Positions 20,056-20,996 of a DNA stretch of 20,996 nt are shown here, piece after piece (position 1 is the stretch's first letter; each line of letters opens with the position of its first letter). The position numbers and the translations under genes were made by a program. Under the pieces are notes generated by a model. That model saw only the letters and a list, made by a program, of their open reading frames with translations, did not search any database and was not told where the DNA came from. Origin of the DNA: a virus; IMG/VR virus record IMGVR_UViG_3300032311_000248, positions 1-20,996 of that record; one strand, 5' to 3'.

Positions 20056-20277
20056 TTATCGCAGATAAACTGCCTGTATGCGCTCGTGGCCTTTGTGCTC
20101 GTCCTCTTCGTCCACCAACTCGTGGGTCCCATAATACCACTCTGCGTTGACGTTCAGCGCGATCTTCTCTTCGCTGTGGTGCGTAATCTCGTTCACCCCA
20201 CCCTCGTACCCTGAACACAACACCATCAGGTCAGGGTCGTAGGCCTGCAGTATAACAATTAGGTCTTTTACTTTCAT
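20056..20277 (-). CDS. Small conserved phage protein (KDLIVILQ / SGYEGG type)
   Basis: 73 residues from the ATG at 20277, which overlaps the previous stop by 4 bases and has AAAGGAG 8 bases ahead; the longer frame upstream is a shadow. MKVKDLIVILQAYDPDLMVL is followed by SGYEGGVNEI, an acidic middle (ELVDEEDEHKG) and a beta-strand end. It resembles a widespread phage family found in early regions, with no assigned function. Confidence 0.8.
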   Translation of the reverse strand: MKVKDLIVILQAYDPDLMVLCSGYEGGVNEITHHSEEKIALNVNAEWYYGTHELVDEEDEHKGHERIQAVYLR

Positions 20278-20489
20278 GTGTTGCGCTCCTTTAGTATTTG
20301 TTCTAAGGCCTGTGCGTATGCAATATAGAACGGGCCGCCTCCATGCTCGTCCGCCCACCTTGCCGATTCAGCCATATCCTGCTCGGTCAGGCCAACCCAC
20401 CCGCGCTTGGGTTTTTTGGCGCCCTCGTAGATCACCTGCATGCGCAACTTGGACTCTGTCTCTGCGCTGTTGAAATCATCTTGGTTCAT
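20274..20489 (-). CDS. Small conserved phage protein (WVGLT type)
   Basis: 71 residues with the WVGLTEQDMAESARWA motif and an ending YIAYAQALEQILKERNT. Similar short proteins, often with a tryptophan-valine-glycine-leucine-threonine core and a helical end, are widespread in phages of Burkholderiales and other Proteobacteria. Role unknown. It overlaps both neighbours by 4 bases. Confidence 0.8.
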   Translation of the reverse strand: MNQDDFNSAETESKLRMQVIYEGAKKPKRGWVGLTEQDMAESARWADEHGGGPFYIAYAQALEQILKERNT

Positions 20490-20728
20490 AGTTCATACTC
20501 CTCGTCAATTACAGGCCACACTAGCAGTGGGGTGTCATTGCCAATATACGCGCCTTCTATGTTGTAGTCAATGAAATCCATGGCCTCGTCCCACTCCATG
20601 CCGTCTCTTTCCATAAGTACGCTTATGATCTGGTCCCCACTGTACACAAACACAGGTATGCGTTCACCGTTTTGGTGTGTCAGGGTTGTCCCTATGATCG
20701 CCTTGTCTAAGTCGTTCCATCTTTTCAT
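20486..20728 (-). CDS. Small conserved protein (NIEGAYIG type)
   Basis: 80 residues from the ATG at 20728 (MKRWNDLDKAIIGTTLT), preferred over an upstream ATG because the earlier stretch is a shadow of the neighbouring gene and GGAG lies 13 bases ahead. It contains ERDGMEWDEAMDFIDYNIEG, then AYIGNDTPLLVWP, a pattern seen in short hypothetical proteins of phages and bacteria. Unknown function. Confidence 0.75.
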   Translation of the reverse strand: MKRWNDLDKAIIGTTLTHQNGERIPVFVYSGDQIISVLMERDGMEWDEAMDFIDYNIEGAYIGNDTPLLVWPVIDEEYEL

Positions 20729-20864
20729 CACGTTCTTTCTCCAGTTGTTTTTTAAGTACATACTTCGCGTCGGGCCTGCTTGCAAACCACCTGCTCAGTC
20801 TCCTGTCGTCGTCCTGTAGTAGGCCCTCCGGCCAACCAGTCTTTTTAATGTCTTGTCGTGCCAT
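20664..20864 (-). CDS. First gene of the minus-strand operon, small basic protein
   Basis: 66 residues, strongly charged: MARQDIKKTGWPEGLLQDDD, then SRWFASRPDAKYVLKKQLEK and a Lys/Arg/Glu helix. It overlaps the next gene by 65 bases in another frame, more than elsewhere in the operon. The ATG follows a DnaA box by 3 bases, and there is only a weak TGGA as ribosome site. A DNA-binding role would fit the charge but is not proven. Confidence 0.6.
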   Translation of the reverse strand: MARQDIKKTGWPEGLLQDDDRRLSRWFASRPDAKYVLKKQLEKERDEKMERLRQGDHRDNPDTPKR

Positions 20865-20867
20865 AAG

Positions 20868-20876
20868 TTATCCACA
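20868..20876 (+). promoter_or_regulatory. Perfect DnaA box (TTATCCACA)
   Basis: The nine bases match the strict E. coli consensus TTATNCACA. The box lies between the first early gene and an AT-rich stretch with direct repeats, as in an origin or a DnaA-regulated promoter. A single box can occur by chance. Confidence 0.5.
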
Positions 20877-20929
20877 GTGGTAAAAAAGCAACACTTTTAA
20901 AAATGAATACTTTAGTTTAGTTTTGTGTA

Positions 20930-20951
20930 GGGTTTGCAGGGTTTGCAGGGT
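20930..20951. repeat. 9-bp direct repeats (GGGTTTGCA x2, plus GGGT)
   Basis: Two exact tandem copies of GGGTTTGCA and a partial third lie upstream of the first minus-strand gene. They are GC-rich islands in AT-rich sequence and could be iterons or operators. Confidence 0.65.
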
Positions 20952-20996
20952 ATATTATTTATTTTATTATTTTTAAAAAAAAAAAAAAAAAAAAAA
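20951..20996. other. AT-rich segment ending in a 22-base A run
   Basis: Only A and T occur from 20951 to the window end, finishing with at least 22 A. It may be a DNA-unwinding element or an assembly edge artefact. Confidence 0.6.

Overview
The window looks like part of a tailed double-stranded DNA bacteriophage genome (Caudoviricetes). The reasons are densely packed genes with 1-8 base stop/start overlaps, a phage replication gene set (family A DNA polymerase, primase-helicase, SNF2 helicase, DUF2815, DUF2800, VRR-NUC, HNH endonuclease), a ribonucleotide reductase, a terminase-small-subunit-like protein, and a large structural-type protein with a lytic transglycosylase domain. A Gram-negative host is inferred from the transglycosylase and the Rap1a/Tai-like secreted protein. 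An aquatic habitat is a guess based on the polymerase and reductase types. I saw no integrase, repressor, tRNA, CRISPR or insertion sequence.

Layout. Bases 1-3309 (plus strand) hold the 3' end of a very large polyvalent protein: an N-terminal lytic transglycosylase domain, a low-complexity middle, and two long uncharacterised domains punctuated by a glycine-rich FDGGG motif. Everything else is on the minus strand and converges on it at about 3.3 kb. Read in the direction of transcription (right to left), the minus strand starts at an AT-rich edge with a perfect DnaA box and 9-bp direct repeats. It then runs through about 19 mostly small, early-type genes (20.9-15.6 kb). These include a sigma factor with regions 1.2-3 but no region 4, a secreted Rap1a/Tai-like protein and a fucosyltransferase-like enzyme. 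The replication block follows (15.5-9.6 kb): primase-helicase, metalloprotease-like protein, VRR-NUC nuclease, HNH nuclease, SNF2 helicase, a separate sigma-region-4-like protein, two small proteins and a TerS-like protein.

After a perfect 26-bp palindrome and a terminator, the last part (9.5-3.4 kb) is organised differently. DUF2800 nuclease, DUF2815, a small conserved protein, class II ribonucleotide reductase, DUF3310 and DNA polymerase are separated by longer gaps, and four intrinsic terminators lie between them. Two of these genes have a -10-like box only 10-11 bases before an ATG without a Shine-Dalgarno site.

How the genes fit together. The reductase supplies deoxynucleotides, the AEP primase plus SF3 helicase opens and primes DNA, and the polymerase copies it. 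DUF2815 (ssDNA-binding), the DUF2800 Fe-S nuclease, VRR-NUC, SNF2 and HNH enzymes would process recombination and replication intermediates. The two sigma-like proteins probably control the switch between gene classes. Five CDS starts were moved inward from the longest open frame because a Shine-Dalgarno site, a stop/start overlap or family conservation fits a later codon. One (DUF2800) was moved outward to a non-AUG start. Three genes shorter than 60 codons were found by hand (17401-17544, 17745-17903, 19879-20046).
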